This document shows, piece by piece, positions 1-9,695 of a stretch of 64,000 bases of DNA (the first letter of the stretch is position 1; each line of letters begins with the position of its first letter). The DNA is from Nakazawaea peltata (lineage: Eukaryota; Ascomycota; Pichiomycetes; Alaninales; Pachysolenaceae), in the NCBI GenBank assembly GCA_001599355.1, contig BCGQ01000009.1, positions 248,001 through 312,000 on the forward strand, given 5' to 3'. The translations under genes and the position numbers were made by a program. Below the pieces are notes generated by a model. It was given only the letters and a program-made list of their open reading frames with translations, ran no database searches and was not told the DNA's origin.

Positions 1-1281
1 CGAGACTCCACTCCATTGGGTATTTAAATCCAATATACGTCCCTTTGGTCGGATAATTTTATCGAAGATCGTTTCCTCTGTGAAATAATCCATCATTGTG
101 AGCCGGATCATCTCAAATCCCAAGTTCGTATACCCCATTTCACAATCTAAAGCTACTGCAGGTCTTTGTGAGTCCAATACCTCGAAATCTGCCGTCGAAA
201 CAAACGGAATCATCTTATGTAATTGCTCGTGAGTTTCAAGTTTATATACATGAGAACTAGCTATTTTACAACCCTCAGATTCACCCAAAGATTGAGAACA
301 ACACGGGTAGAACTTCGAATTGATATCATTGGATGCATACGAGCCTTGTGTCTTCCTAGAAAGAGCAACTCTCTCTGGATGATACACACATTTGACTGGT
401 GAATCATCGAGCCTGTTGAAAGTAACTCCACAACGTTGACAGTCAAGCTTGATAGGGATCTCGAAATCCAATGGAATCTGGGGTACATCTACGGGGAATT
501 TATTTTCTTTTAAGATCTTAAGACTGGTGACCAACTCGTCAAGTTTCAGTTCCTCAGCTTTCCTCTTGGCCTCACTCTCAGCCTTTACTTCTTCTGGACT
601 CTTAGGTTTCTGTTTTAACAACTTATGTATCTCTCTCTTAACCGTCACATCATACGTCTTGTTTGATGTTTTGGAAGCTATCTCATATTCTTTGGCAACC
701 AGACGTCTATTTGGAAACTTAAGTTTCAACCTTCTGTATTGTAATGCCAACAGTTTCACTCTGAGAAGTCTAGTCGGAGCTTGGGCTGGAGCAAATGGTA
801 CTACTGGTCTGGGCATTGGTTTTTCGATATTGGAGGTAGGTGTCGGACGAGGTTTTTTGACTTCAGATGAGTCTTGAGGCTTTGCAGAATCTGAAGATAT
901 AGTTCTTTTCTTCTTTATTTCACTTTCATCCAGATGATGTTTAACGGTTATCGGGACATGTTTGGGGACAGAATTTGTAGTACTCACTGGGGGTAAAGAA
1001 GGACCAGAAGCATACAGCTCACCAGTCTCAGGCTCCTCCCTTATCTTCTTATAACCTTTAACCACTTCCTCTGTCAGTCTCACCCTACCACTTCCCCTCT
1101 TTGCTTCCTCTCGTACCTCTTTCTTCACCTCTTCCCTCCTCTTCAAGCTCTCCATCTCCTCCTTCTCGAACTCCGTCATCGGAGTATGGTCAAATATACA
1201 ATTAACAATTGTACATTCCTTCCCTTCTCGGACACTCGGACATCTTATCTTTGACAATTGCTTCACCACAGCCTCTGACAT
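1..1281 (-). CDS. REX3: RNA exonuclease Rex3 (partial, C-terminus outside window)
   Basis: Starts at the ATG at 1281 and runs open for 427 codons to the window edge, so the 3' part is missing. The N-terminus has a short Cys-rich segment (RCPSVREGKECTIVNCIFDH) followed by a Lys/Glu-rich, low-complexity stretch. A middle Cys/His region (CQRCGVTF ... CVYHPER ... CCSQ) and then exonuclease motif I of the DEDDh family, ALDCEMGYT, follow. Rex3-type enzymes are 3'-5' exonucleases that trim the RNA of RNase MRP and other small RNAs in the nucleus. Homology is read from the Cys/His block plus DCEMGYT order, which separates Rex3 from Rex2 and Rex4. It shares a 278-bp divergent promoter with the regulator that starts at 1560. 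Confidence 0.85.
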   Translation of the reverse strand, partial: MSEAVVKQLSKIRCPSVREGKECTIVNCIFDHTPMTEFEKEEMESLKRREEVKKEVREEAKRGSGRVRLTEEVVKGYKKIREEPETGELYASGPSLPPVSTTNSVPKHVPITVKHHLDESEIKKKRTISSDSAKPQDSSEVKKPRPTPTSNIEKPMPRPVVPFAPAQAPTRLLRVKLLALQYRRLKLKFPNRRLVAKEYEIASKTSNKTYDVTVKREIHKLLKQKPKSPEEVKAESEAKRKAEELKLDELVTSLKILKENKFPVDVPQIPLDFEIPIKLDCQRCGVTFNRLDDSPVKCVYHPERVALSRKTQGSYASNDINSKFYPCCSQSLGESEGCKIASSHVYKLETHEQLHKMIPFVSTADFEVLDSQRPAVALDCEMGYTNLGFEMIRLTMMDYFTEETIFDKIIRPKGRILDLNTQWSGVS

Positions 1282-1346
1282 CGTTATCCCATGTATCTTT
1301 CATGAATCTCCATCGATCTTCCTAACTAAAATAACTCGATCTTTCA

Positions 1347-1457
1347 GAGCAGAATACTAAAATACACCAACTTAATTTGAGTGAGCAGAATACGAATCAC
1401 ATCATCTCAAACTGTGGCTGCCATTCGAACCTCTATCATTGGTGAGCAATTTACAAA
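1347..1457. repeat. Three copies of the GAGCA-N-TAC intergenic motif
   Basis: In the divergent promoter of REX3 and the 1560 regulator lie GAGCAGAATACTAAA (1347), GAGCAGAATACGAAT (1383) and GAGCAATTTACAAA (1444), all in the same orientation. These belong to the bipartite motif family described in the findings. Position suggests a shared regulatory site; the binding protein is unknown. Confidence 0.6.
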
Positions 1458-1559
1458 TAACATACCGCCTATTCATTCCCGATAAGGAAATTGTGTGATC
1501 AGGGACTCTTTAAGAGGAAGCAGAGTCGCTTTCTACAAGAGTGAAGACTCAAAGAGAAT

Positions 1560-3593
1560 ATGGAGTACGGGGAGGAGCATTTAAACGATATAAACTCTTC
1601 AGATTCATCTAGAAGGATGTCTGATGTGAGTAGATCCACAGGCAGTCCTAGTTCTAGTACAAATAGCCGGGGAAGTACCCCCCAAGTGAGGCTGAAAGCC
1701 GCCGTAAAGAAGAAACCGACCGGCAAGACAGCTCGGTCCAGATTTGGATGCGAGAACTGTAAATCCAGGAGATTGAAGTGTGACGAGGCTAAACCGCACT
1801 GTGACAGATGTAGAACAAAGGGACTCAAATGTAATTATAAAATAACCTTACAGTTCAGAGAAGATTTAGAAAATAAAGGTAAGAAATTTGGCCGTGAGGG
1901 GGTATGGATGAAGAGGAAATCGCACGATACTTCGAACGAGTTGGTTCATAAGAGTAAAAGAGCTCATTATGCACATTTGAAAAATGCTTCAAGCTCTGTA
2001 TTTGTTAATGTTTCCTACGACGATATTGAAAATCAGTCGTCTGGGTTGTTTTCAAATTCCTGGCAGCAGTTTCAACAAAAGTTTGAGAGGTTAACTCCTG
2101 CTTTACAACTGTCTATAATACCACATGATGTCTTATCTCGGTTATATTCGAGCGACACACCACAAAATATGGGGTTTGCCTTGAATTATTATATCGATTT
2201 CATAGCACCAATCTTCAATCCTATCGAGTCAACTCCATCTTTACATTACATTGAAGAGAAGGTGTTGAATATCCCCAATTTGAAGCTTGAGAAAGGCTTG
2301 AATATGAGTGCTTTAGTACAATATTCACAAAATCATATCCATGTATTCTATCTTATTCTCAGTCTTGGTTCCGTTTACCTTTCAAGGTTCCATCTGAGTG
2401 ATGAAGGAGCCCGTAGACATTGGCTTATGGAGCTGCAAAGGCTTCAAGAATTAGGAAAACATGATCTCAAACTTAAACTAGCTCTGCTTCAACAAGATTC
2501 ATCCAAACAAATCACCACGGATGTCATGTTATCTTTGGTATTATTGATTTTATACGAAGTAGCAGATGATTGTAATGAGAATTGGGCGGACTATTTGAAG
2601 TTTTGCCGAGAATTGAAAGACTCTCGTCATTTCCATAAACCTCATGGATTAGAAAAGTCCCTCTTAAGGTTTTCATTAGAGTTTTTATACTACCAAGAAT
2701 CAATGGGAAGAACCGCATGTAAAGATAAGAATTCATTTTTCATTATGGGCGAGGAAGGAGAAGCAGATCAGGAACAACTTGTCTCGAAAGAACGTGTGAT
2801 CTCATGGATGGGATGTGAAAGAGGATTAATCGACGTCATTAGTGATATCACCGATTTGTCTTTTGAGAGAAGGAAGAAAGAAGGTGTCGTAATGTCAGAA
2901 AGTAACTACAAAGCTTTATGTCAAAATATCAAAGATAAGTTGAATCAAATGAGATTTGATATCGATTTCGATGCCTTGTTCTTCGAGTTGGGGGTTCTCA
3001 ATGATGATCCGACCCTTGCTGCTCTCGTTAAACAACCATCAGATGATGAGAAAGTGGAGATCGAGAATAGTGAATTGATTTTATTGGACCCACTGATCAA
3101 TATCGAACAGCTTTGTTTCATTCTTTCGAGTGAAATCAAATCTTCATCTCTGTCGTTGTATTTGGACTGTTGTCTCTTAAACAAGGCTCCCGAAGACTTA
3201 GATCTCCAGACAGAAATCCGTCGGATCTGTAAAATGTTGAAATATATAATCTTGAAGAACGATTTCAAGTGGTGCTCAACATTGTTATGGTCGATTTACG
3301 TGATCGGAGTGGAAATTTCGGTCAATATGTACGACTGTGAAGAATTGCGGTATCTTGTCTTGGAATTGCTCAGCAAGTTAGAAAGATACAGTTTAGGCAA
3401 TGTGAACAAAGTGCGTGAGGTGATTCTCAGGGTTTGGAAAAAACGTGATTTGGATAATTGTGATGATGGTAGTTTTGGATTTGCAACCTCGAGTGGGGTG
3501 AAGAAGGGTGCTAAACAGACATCAATATTGGGGGTGGTAAATGATTGGGAGACTTATGTATTTGATGAGAATTTGAAGCTTTCGCTTCTGTGA
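1560..3593 (+). CDS. Zn2Cys6 transcription factor
   Basis: 677 codons. A fungal binuclear zinc cluster lies at residues 64-91 (Cys64, 67, 74, 81, 84, 91; spacing 2-6-6-2-6), flanked by a basic N-terminal stretch rich in Ser, Lys and Arg. The rest resembles the helical fungal-specific regulatory region (fungal_trans_2 type), with a recognisable start near LTPALQLSIIPHDVL. Proteins of this type bind DNA and respond to nutrients or metabolites in the nucleus. I do not recognise the orthologue. It is the first of three zinc-cluster genes within 7.7 kb and is divergent from REX3. Confidence 0.85.
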   Translation: MEYGEEHLNDINSSDSSRRMSDVSRSTGSPSSSTNSRGSTPQVRLKAAVKKKPTGKTARSRFGCENCKSRRLKCDEAKPHCDRCRTKGLKCNYKITLQFREDLENKGKKFGREGVWMKRKSHDTSNELVHKSKRAHYAHLKNASSSVFVNVSYDDIENQSSGLFSNSWQQFQQKFERLTPALQLSIIPHDVLSRLYSSDTPQNMGFALNYYIDFIAPIFNPIESTPSLHYIEEKVLNIPNLKLEKGLNMSALVQYSQNHIHVFYLILSLGSVYLSRFHLSDEGARRHWLMELQRLQELGKHDLKLKLALLQQDSSKQITTDVMLSLVLLILYEVADDCNENWADYLKFCRELKDSRHFHKPHGLEKSLLRFSLEFLYYQESMGRTACKDKNSFFIMGEEGEADQEQLVSKERVISWMGCERGLIDVISDITDLSFERRKKEGVVMSESNYKALCQNIKDKLNQMRFDIDFDALFFELGVLNDDPTLAALVKQPSDDEKVEIENSELILLDPLINIEQLCFILSSEIKSSSLSLYLDCCLLNKAPEDLDLQTEIRRICKMLKYIILKNDFKWCSTLLWSIYVIGVEISVNMYDCEELRYLVLELLSKLERYSLGNVNKVREVILRVWKKRDLDNCDDGSFGFATSSGVKKGAKQTSILGVVNDWETYVFDENLKLSLL

Positions 3594-4487
3594 TCTTGAA
3601 GTGGATATGGTATAGGTAATGGATTAATGGACTAGGAGATGTAGGATGTAGAGGGTGGAGGGGTAGGATAGTGGTTTAGAAATGGTGTAGAAACGGTGTG
3701 AGGATAGTAGTGAAGAGTCAGGGCAGTGAAGAGTGGTGAAGAATTAGAGTAGTGCAGAGAGAATTCGATCTTGCAGAGTCCCGAATAGATGCAAAAAGAT
3801 CAAACTTCCTCTCATCTAACGCATCTCGCTCTAAACTCCCACATATCTCACTTCAAACTCCCATCTTTTCTTAATTTACTCTCGATCTGTCCCGATGACC
3901 CTGCGATTACCCCCTTTTGAAGGGATGATGAGTAGCAAAGTACAAAATATGCGCGATCTCTAACGGTATCTCTTTCCCTCACCGGTCACCCTCGCTCGCT
4001 GTTACCTTTAACGTGCGGTGACCTTCCCCTTTCGCGCATCTTCCTCGACGTCAGTTTCCCTTTCTCGCCATTCCATTCCATTTTCGTCCCCTCAAATTGT
4101 GTCAAAAACAGAAACTAATAGGCAAGGGTTGCCTCACAAGATCCATCCCGTACTACGGCAAGAAGGTGGAGTCATACCTCTTGTTTGTAAAAGTCCTCGA
4201 TGAGTAATCGAGAAAAGTTTTTATTTGAGTGAAAAATTCTCTTTTATATTTAGACCGAGCTCATCCGTCTAATAGAATCGATACCATCAATATCATTCAT
4301 ACCCTTTCTCCATCGCACAACCGATAGACTCTTTACTGATAAGAAAGATCTACATCCCGATTTTACCAATTAGGCAAAAAGTTTTTGAAAAAATTTTATT
4401 ATTAAGCGCGGTTTGCCCTAACATAGACAGCATATCAAAAATTTTTCAGATATTGAATTTGAGTTGATTTGGTGATAACTAATTGAA
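3594..4487. other. 894-bp gene-free stretch upstream of the short zinc-cluster gene
   Basis: The first 190 bases are G/A-rich and degenerate (GTGAAGA-like units). One weak copy of the intergenic motif (AGTAGCAAAGTACAAAAT, 3931) is present. A 61-codon upstream open frame (4018-4203) has no recognisable product. The 5' leader just before 4488 is AT-rich. I see no RNA gene. The length suggests a complex promoter for the gene at 4488. Confidence 0.5.
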
Positions 4488-5084
4488 ATGCCAACCATGA
4501 ATTACAGAGAATACCAACAAGTTATGAAGCTCTCGGTGAGGAGACCTTCTACTGGAAGTAGCACTTCCAGTTCCAAGAATTCTTCTAGAGCCTCTTCTCC
4601 TATCACCTCGCCCTTATCTTCTCCTAGATTAAGTCCGTGCGGAGAACATGCTCATGGACATACACAAACTGGAAGTTATAAGATTCAAAAGAAACCAAAG
4701 ATCACAAGATCCAAGACTGGTTGTTTATGTTGCAGAAGAAGAAGAAAGAAGTGTGATGAGGTTCATCCTAAATGTGGGGGTTGTACTAGAAACTTTTTAG
4801 ATTGTTGCTGGCCAAATACAATCGTCACTTCTTCTGGTTCATCCCAAGGTTCCAGAAGTGAAGATTTGTCATGTACTTCTGATGAGGATGAAGTTCCTGC
4901 CAGTTTTACTCTTAACAATAGCATTATGGTCATTCAAGATGGCCATCTTATAACAAAAACCAGTGAAGGTGAACAAAATTTCATCATCACAAGGTTAAAA
5001 TCAGGTTCAATGGACCATATGATGAAGAACAACATTCCTACAGGTGCTACGAAGTCGATCTCCATCAAGTCATTATTGAACTAG
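4488..5084 (+). CDS. Short Zn2Cys6 protein without a regulatory domain
   Basis: 198 codons. A Ser-rich N-terminus leads to a zinc cluster at residues 79-106 (Cys79, 82, 89, 96, 99, 106), followed by only about 90 residues. The usual 400-residue fungal regulatory region is absent, and the frame ends normally with no homologous sequence visible downstream. The cluster (KTGCLCCRRRRKKCDE, then TRNFL) is strikingly like that of the 612-residue factor at 7360-9198 (KTGCFCCRKRKKKCDE, KRNFL), which lies beyond the aldehyde dehydrogenase. The two probably share recent ancestry. A DNA-binding-only protein could compete with the full-length relative, which is inference. CTG codons are to be read as Ala. 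Confidence 0.8.
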   Translation: MPTMNYREYQQVMKLSVRRPSTGSSTSSSKNSSRASSPITSPLSSPRLSPCGEHAHGHTQTGSYKIQKKPKITRSKTGCLCCRRRRKKCDEVHPKCGGCTRNFLDCCWPNTIVTSSGSSQGSRSEDLSCTSDEDEVPASFTLNNSIMVIQDGHLITKTSEGEQNFIITRLKSGSMDHMMKNNIPTGATKSISIKSLLN

Positions 5085-5152
5085 TTTACCGATTAGTATA
5101 TTTTAACGAGCTTTATGAATGTATATTTATTTTCTAATGTTTATCTAAACCG

Positions 5153-5251
5153 TAGCAAATTACAACTTTCTAACGACCCCTTGAAACCATAGCAATTTAC
5201 AACTTTTCATATCGAGATGCATTGTCCGACATTATCAGAGCAATTTACAAC
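5153..5251. repeat. Three copies of the GCAA-N-TACAAC motif in a convergent 3' region
   Basis: TAGCAAATTACAAC (5153), TAGCAATTTACAAC (5190) and AGAGCAATTTACAAC (5237) lie between two converging genes. The last copy contains the stop codon of the aldehyde dehydrogenase (5245-5247, minus strand). Being in 3' flanks, these copies need not be promoter elements. On the dehydrogenase mRNA they read TTGTAAATTGCT and would lie in its 3' end. Confidence 0.6.
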
Positions 5252-6750
5252 TTTCTCTTCAAGTTGAAATGAACGGCCTTGGCTTGTTGGTACATCAGCA
5301 AACCACTCTCACCCAACTCTCTACCGAATCCACTCATCTTAACACCTCCGAATGGAGCTCTGAAGTCTGAAGCGTTAGTAGCATTAATCCAAACTTGACC
5401 ACTTTGAACTTTTCTCAGGAATTCATGAGCCTTATCGATTCTCTCGGTGAAAATAGCAGCTCCTAAACCATATTCGGTATCATTGGCCAACTTGATAGCT
5501 TCCTCATCGGTCTTGAATTTGGAGACTGTGACAACTGGACCGAAAATCTCTTCTCTGATAATAGTAGAGGTCTGTGGGACATCTACAAAGATAGTTGGTT
5601 CGACGTAACAACTCTCTTCTGGGAATCCGGATGGAGATTGTCCTCCTAAGATCACCTTATTACCTTCTTCCTTACCGATGTTAATGTATTTCAAGATTCT
5701 TTGTTGTTGTACTTTAGAAACTTGAGGTCCAATATGGGTGTCCTTAGCAAATGGATCACCTGGTTTGTAAGTAGATTGAACTTCCTTCTTGAATAACTCT
5801 ACGAACTTGTCATGGATGGACTCGTGCAGGTAAATTCTGGAGGTAGCAATACAGATTTGTCCCATATTGTACATAATTCCAAAAGCAGCCCATTTCAGCA
5901 GTTGTTCCAAATCGGCATCTTCCAGGATGATCAATGGAGATTTACCTCCACATTCCATAGTGACCAGCTTCAAGTTACTAGCAGCCAACTTTTGGATTTG
6001 TTGTCCAACCAGAGTAGATCCGGTGAATGACACCTTATCAATGTCGGTGTGCAGCAGAATGGCAGCTCCAGCAGTGGCTCCAAATCCGGTGACAACATTG
6101 AAGACACCTTTAGGGAAACCAGCCTCAACGAACAACTCGGCGAATTTCAATAAAGACAATGGGGTGTTCTCGGCAGATTTCATCACAATAGTGTTACCGG
6201 CAGCCAACAGAGGAGCGATTTTCCAAGCGGCCATACAAATTGGATAATTCCATGGGATGATCTGACCACAGACTCCGTATGGAATGTATTCATAGTAGAC
6301 AAATTTGGAATCATCTGCAGGCACAGTCTTTCCGTGTGACTTGTCAGCAAATCCAGCATAGTATCTGAAGGTATTGACCGAATAATCAATGTCATAAATG
6401 GTGTTGGTATATCTTGGTTTTCCACTGTCGATGGTCTCGATATCGGCGATCAACTCACGGTTGGCTTCCAACAAATCAGCCAATTTGTACAACAATTTAC
6501 CTTTGTCAGTACCACTCAAAGCACTCCATTCAGTCTCGAAAGCCTTACGAGCAGCCTTTACTGCAATATCAACATCCTCCAGAGATCCCAGGTAAACGCT
6601 GCAGATCGTCTTTCCAGTAGAAGGGTCGGAGGTCTCGAAAGTCAGACCATCTGAGGATTTGACGAATTCGTTGTTGATGAACAAACCAGTTGGCTGGTCG
6701 TATGTGGTCCCGGTAGGGAGGGTGATAGGAACTTTCAAATCCAAACTCAT
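5245..6750 (-). CDS. Aldehyde dehydrogenase, cytosolic type
   Basis: NAD(P)-dependent oxidation of aldehydes to acids. The family motifs are complete: IIPWNYP (Asn168), FTGST, MECGGKSP with the general base Glu266, and the nucleophile Cys300 in NMGQICIATSR. No mitochondrial presequence is evident. I chose the ATG at 6750, because MSLDLKVPITLP matches the usual start of yeast cytosolic Ald proteins; an in-frame ATG at 6777 adds nine residues. Several CTG codons sit at family alanines (6052-6057, 5896-5901). It is flanked on both sides by related zinc-cluster genes. Its promoter has a TATA box and two GATAAG sites. Substrate cannot be told from the sequence. Confidence 0.92.
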   Translation of the reverse strand: MSLDLKVPITLPTGTTYDQPTGLFINNEFVKSSDGLTFETSDPSTGKTICSVYLGSLEDVDIAVKAARKAFETEWSALSGTDKGKLLYKLADLLEANRELIADIETIDSGKPRYTNTIYDIDYSVNTFRYYAGFADKSHGKTVPADDSKFVYYEYIPYGVCGQIIPWNYPICMAAWKIAPLLAAGNTIVMKSAENTPLSLLKFAELFVEAGFPKGVFNVVTGFGATAGAAILLHTDIDKVSFTGSTLVGQQIQKLAASNLKLVTMECGGKSPLIILEDADLEQLLKWAAFGIMYNMGQICIATSRIYLHESIHDKFVELFKKEVQSTYKPGDPFAKDTHIGPQVSKVQQQRILKYINIGKEEGNKVILGGQSPSGFPEESCYVEPTIFVDVPQTSTIIREEIFGPVVTVSKFKTDEEAIKLANDTEYGLGAAIFTERIDKAHEFLRKVQSGQVWINATNASDFRAPFGGVKMSGFGRELGESGLLMYQQAKAVHFNLKRKL

Positions 6751-7359
6751 CGTTTCAATGTCTTTAGAGTTAAGCATCGGAAGCGCTCTTGGCTGTCCGC
6801 CTGGGGTCTCCGCCCAATTTATACTTTTTCCCAGCCAAGGCGCGCGGAAGATTTTAAGCGATAACTAGAGAGAATTCCGCGATGATGAGGGCAGAAGCGA
6901 TAAGGGCATGAGGGCAGAAATGATAAGACGAGGGGGGAATAAGTGATGGGGATATAAAGAGGGGAAGAATTATTTGGGGTTGACATTTCATTACAGGACC
7001 GTTCCTTACGCTTCAAAATCATTGCTAACTTCTTCTTGCTATTTTACTCCATTTGTATCACCTTCCTTAACTCCTTCCTGTTTTCCGACTTGTGGAGTCG
7101 ATCAAGAATTTGCCCTTTTTCAAGTTTGCGCAATGAAAATTGCCCTTAGCGCATCTCGCATCGATTAGATTTAGGATTTTAACATCATAACACCAATGCG
7201 TAACATCATAACACCTGATCTCATCTAACCCCCAATTAGCCCCCAAACTAGCTTTCGTCTGGTCCACACCTGGTCCACACCTACTCCCTATTCGTTCCAC
7301 TCCCACTCACTACTCCTACAACATACTCTACACTTCTCATCATAACATCCATATATAAT
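6751..7359. promoter_or_regulatory. Promoter region of the aldehyde dehydrogenase
   Basis: Read on the minus strand, a TATAAAT box lies at about 6817-6823, some 70 bases before the ATG. On the plus strand GATAAG occurs at 6899 and 6922 (GATA-factor type sites), and AGGGG (stress-element type) at about 6932 and 6961. At 7227-7246 there are two CCCCCAA units of the second intergenic motif family. The distal part belongs to the 3' flank of the next zinc-cluster gene. The factor assignments are inference from consensus only. Confidence 0.5.
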
Positions 7360-9198
7360 CTAAAACGAAATCGTCTCAACAATCTCTCGATCAAATAATA
7401 AATCAAAACTTTTATACCTTGGCTGATCTCCTGTCTCCGAGACAGCAGACAGCTCTTCTTTATCCCAACTCTTTTGCAACAGACCGAGCACATTGAGAGC
7501 GAAAGTACTATTTAACAAATCCGAGAGATCCACAAGAGTACGTTCAATCAACCTTCTATCAGTTTCTGCCACAGTAGCACAACCAGCTATAAAAATCCCC
7601 AGGACTGCAAGACACATCGAATGGTCATCCTTTGGGATCAGAGAAGCAGCTCGAAGAATGGCAGCAACACAATTCTGGATCAATGGCAACGTAGCAGCAA
7701 GTGAAGGGTTCACCAATTTCTGAAGTAGAATTTTACTGGCATGAAGTAAGATCAGTTTCACCGATAAATTTGTATGGAGAACAGTCTCGAATCCACTGGA
7801 CCCGGGGAGTTCTTTGAAATTCTCAATCAAAACAGTCTCCAGATTATCCAATGAGAGTTTGATATTGGTGATACTCTTCCAAAAATTATCTTCGTTTATA
7901 TAATATTCGGAGGCTGAATCTACGCCGAAATGGAAACGTAATAACCAGATTAGTTTGGCCAAATTCTCAAATTCGGAAATGGAAGAGCCCAAGATTGGAT
8001 TATTCATCCATGAAACAGGAACATCATCGAAAATCGGCAGTTTAAGCCAAATTCTCATCTCATCATACACCATAAAAGGTGAAGGTAACATTACCAAATT
8101 TTGGAATGAACAAGTATATAAAGACATTGAGTAATTGAACAAGAAACTTTCGATCAAGGTCCGTTCCAATGCGGTCACTTCAAAGACACCTTGAGAGAGT
8201 TTCTTCTCCTCTCTTTGTCGAATAATATGGTACAGAGCAAGTAAATGCTGGGCACAACGAGACCCGTTGAAGCCAGAAGCTCTGTCACGAAGACAGAGCA
8301 TCATGATGGCAGCGAAGAACCAGTCCTCGGTGCCTTCAATTGTCTTAGTCAGGATCAGATTACTGATCATCCGGACGGAATTATTGTATTTTTGGACAGC
8401 TACGGTCTTAAATTCTGGGTATTTATAGGCCAATTGCAGAGCTCCACAGCTGAAGAAGACTTCCCTCAAGATCTCGGACTCAAAGGCAAGTGGGACACAA
8501 GTCTCTTTAGGAGTCAACTTGGGATGGGCATGCGATGGAGTAACTGAAGGAATGAACTGATGCAAAAAATGATAATATAATTGTGAATTTGTGTCGTCAA
8601 GCTCCATATTAGGGATCCATTTGGAACTCTTGGATAGTATGAGGTTAGATGTAGGGTCATTTAAGAACTCGGACAAGTCATCGCTCAACGATAACTGTAA
8701 TGAGCCTGGATCCGAGCCTTGCAATGAGAGTAAAACAGGGCTCTGATCTTCATCGAATCCTACAAGACCCGATTCCTGGTCGTCTGAGCTTAGATCTGAC
8801 GGAGAGAATGATAATTCTAGCACCCCCAGTGACATTTGTCCAGCTCCTGGTGGTTCTACGCCGGATTTTTCAATGGAAACGACGGTTTGAGACTCAAATT
8901 GAAAGTCTTTTGGCAAGATTTGATTGGGCTTCTCTGGGTAAACACATTTCAAAAAGTTTCTCTTGCATGCACTACACGTTGGTCGTTTCTCATCACACTT
9001 CTTCTTTCTTTTCCGGCAACAAAAACATCCCGTCTTAACCCTCGCTGTCTTCTTCTCACCGGTTGTTGTGGAAGTTTCTTGCTTCACAACACTGGCAAGA
9101 GTCAGAGACAAGGGAGGAAGAGCTTTTTTGGCGGTCAGCGGAGGTATACCTGACCGACCTCTGTCCTCTAGTATCTCTTTTTTAGGTTTTATGGTCAT
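7360..9198 (-). CDS. Zn2Cys6 transcription factor
   Basis: 612 codons from the ATG at 9198. The zinc cluster is at residues 58-85 (Cys58, 61, 68, 75, 78, 85) and is preceded by Lys-rich sequence. An acidic Ser/Asp/Leu-rich segment (about 100-200) is a plausible activation region. The remainder looks like a fungal_trans_2-type helical domain, with a conserved-looking block from YYHFLHQFIPSVTPSH onward. It resembles Uga3-like regulators in layout, but I do not claim the orthologue. The cluster is closely similar to the short protein at 4488-5084, and the aldehyde dehydrogenase lies between them. Confidence 0.85.
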   Translation of the reverse strand: MTIKPKKEILEDRGRSGIPPLTAKKALPPLSLTLASVVKQETSTTTGEKKTARVKTGCFCCRKRKKKCDEKRPTCSACKRNFLKCVYPEKPNQILPKDFQFESQTVVSIEKSGVEPPGAGQMSLGVLELSFSPSDLSSDDQESGLVGFDEDQSPVLLSLQGSDPGSLQLSLSDDLSEFLNDPTSNLILSKSSKWIPNMELDDTNSQLYYHFLHQFIPSVTPSHAHPKLTPKETCVPLAFESEILREVFFSCGALQLAYKYPEFKTVAVQKYNNSVRMISNLILTKTIEGTEDWFFAAIMMLCLRDRASGFNGSRCAQHLLALYHIIRQREEKKLSQGVFEVTALERTLIESFLFNYSMSLYTCSFQNLVMLPSPFMVYDEMRIWLKLPIFDDVPVSWMNNPILGSSISEFENLAKLIWLLRFHFGVDSASEYYINEDNFWKSITNIKLSLDNLETVLIENFKELPGSSGFETVLHTNLSVKLILLHASKILLQKLVNPSLAATLPLIQNCVAAILRAASLIPKDDHSMCLAVLGIFIAGCATVAETDRRLIERTLVDLSDLLNSTFALNVLGLLQKSWDKEELSAVSETGDQPRYKSFDLLFDREIVETISF

Positions 9199-9695
9199 TC
9201 GACTGTTTTAGATGCTCTGTAGATCACCCTCTTCTCTGCTCATCTCCCCCGAAATCAATTGGGATTTGATGAGTGAGCGGCATACGTTTGGAGGATGAAA
9301 TCGACCAATCAGAGAGTTTTCCGCGCATTTAAAGTGGAAGTTTGAAAATTTACTATGGGTAGATTTTAGAAGCGATTTTCTCCTGTGCCAAGGAATGACT
9401 GTAATATTGCAAGGTGAAGAGGAAGATTTGGGCTGCGACATCTCATCGTCATAAGTTCTCATTTCTCCAGTTCTCCCACACCTTCCTTCAGAGCCTCTCC
9501 TCCAGACCCTCTCGGCTATTCCCGCACACCCCCATTTACGCGTCTATTTAACTGCCTTATCCGGTAAACCCTAATATAGTAATTCAATCGAGCGATGAGC
9601 ATCAGCAGTTTACGAATCATCGAAAAAATTTTAATCAAATTTTTAGTGGTTTAATTTGAGAAGAAGTTGATAAGTTCATTGGGATATAAAGAACA
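9199..9695. promoter_or_regulatory. Divergent promoter with ribosome-biogenesis elements (PAC, RRPE, Tbf1-like)
   Basis: Upstream of TSR4 lie GCGATGAG (PAC core) at 9592-9599 and AAAAAATTTT (RRPE-like) at 9623-9632. A Tbf1-like AAACCCTAA is at 9566-9574 and an ACGCGT (MCB core) at 9538-9543. The PAC plus RRPE pair is the known signature of ribosome-biogenesis genes in yeasts and fits the role of Tsr4. One copy of the intergenic motif (CAGCAGTTTACGAATC, 9604) sits between PAC and RRPE. Confidence 0.7.

Noticed and set aside
449-877. 142-codon plus-strand frame over REX3
   Set aside because: Antisense shadow of the REX3 frame, whose protein has clear family motifs.
3922-3930. GATGATGA as a C/D snoRNA box C
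   Set aside because: No D box (CTGA) at a suitable distance downstream and no terminal stem.
7067-7306. 79-codon minus-strand frame in the dehydrogenase upstream region
   Set aside because: No similarity to any family and no start context; the region is better read as promoter and 3' flank.
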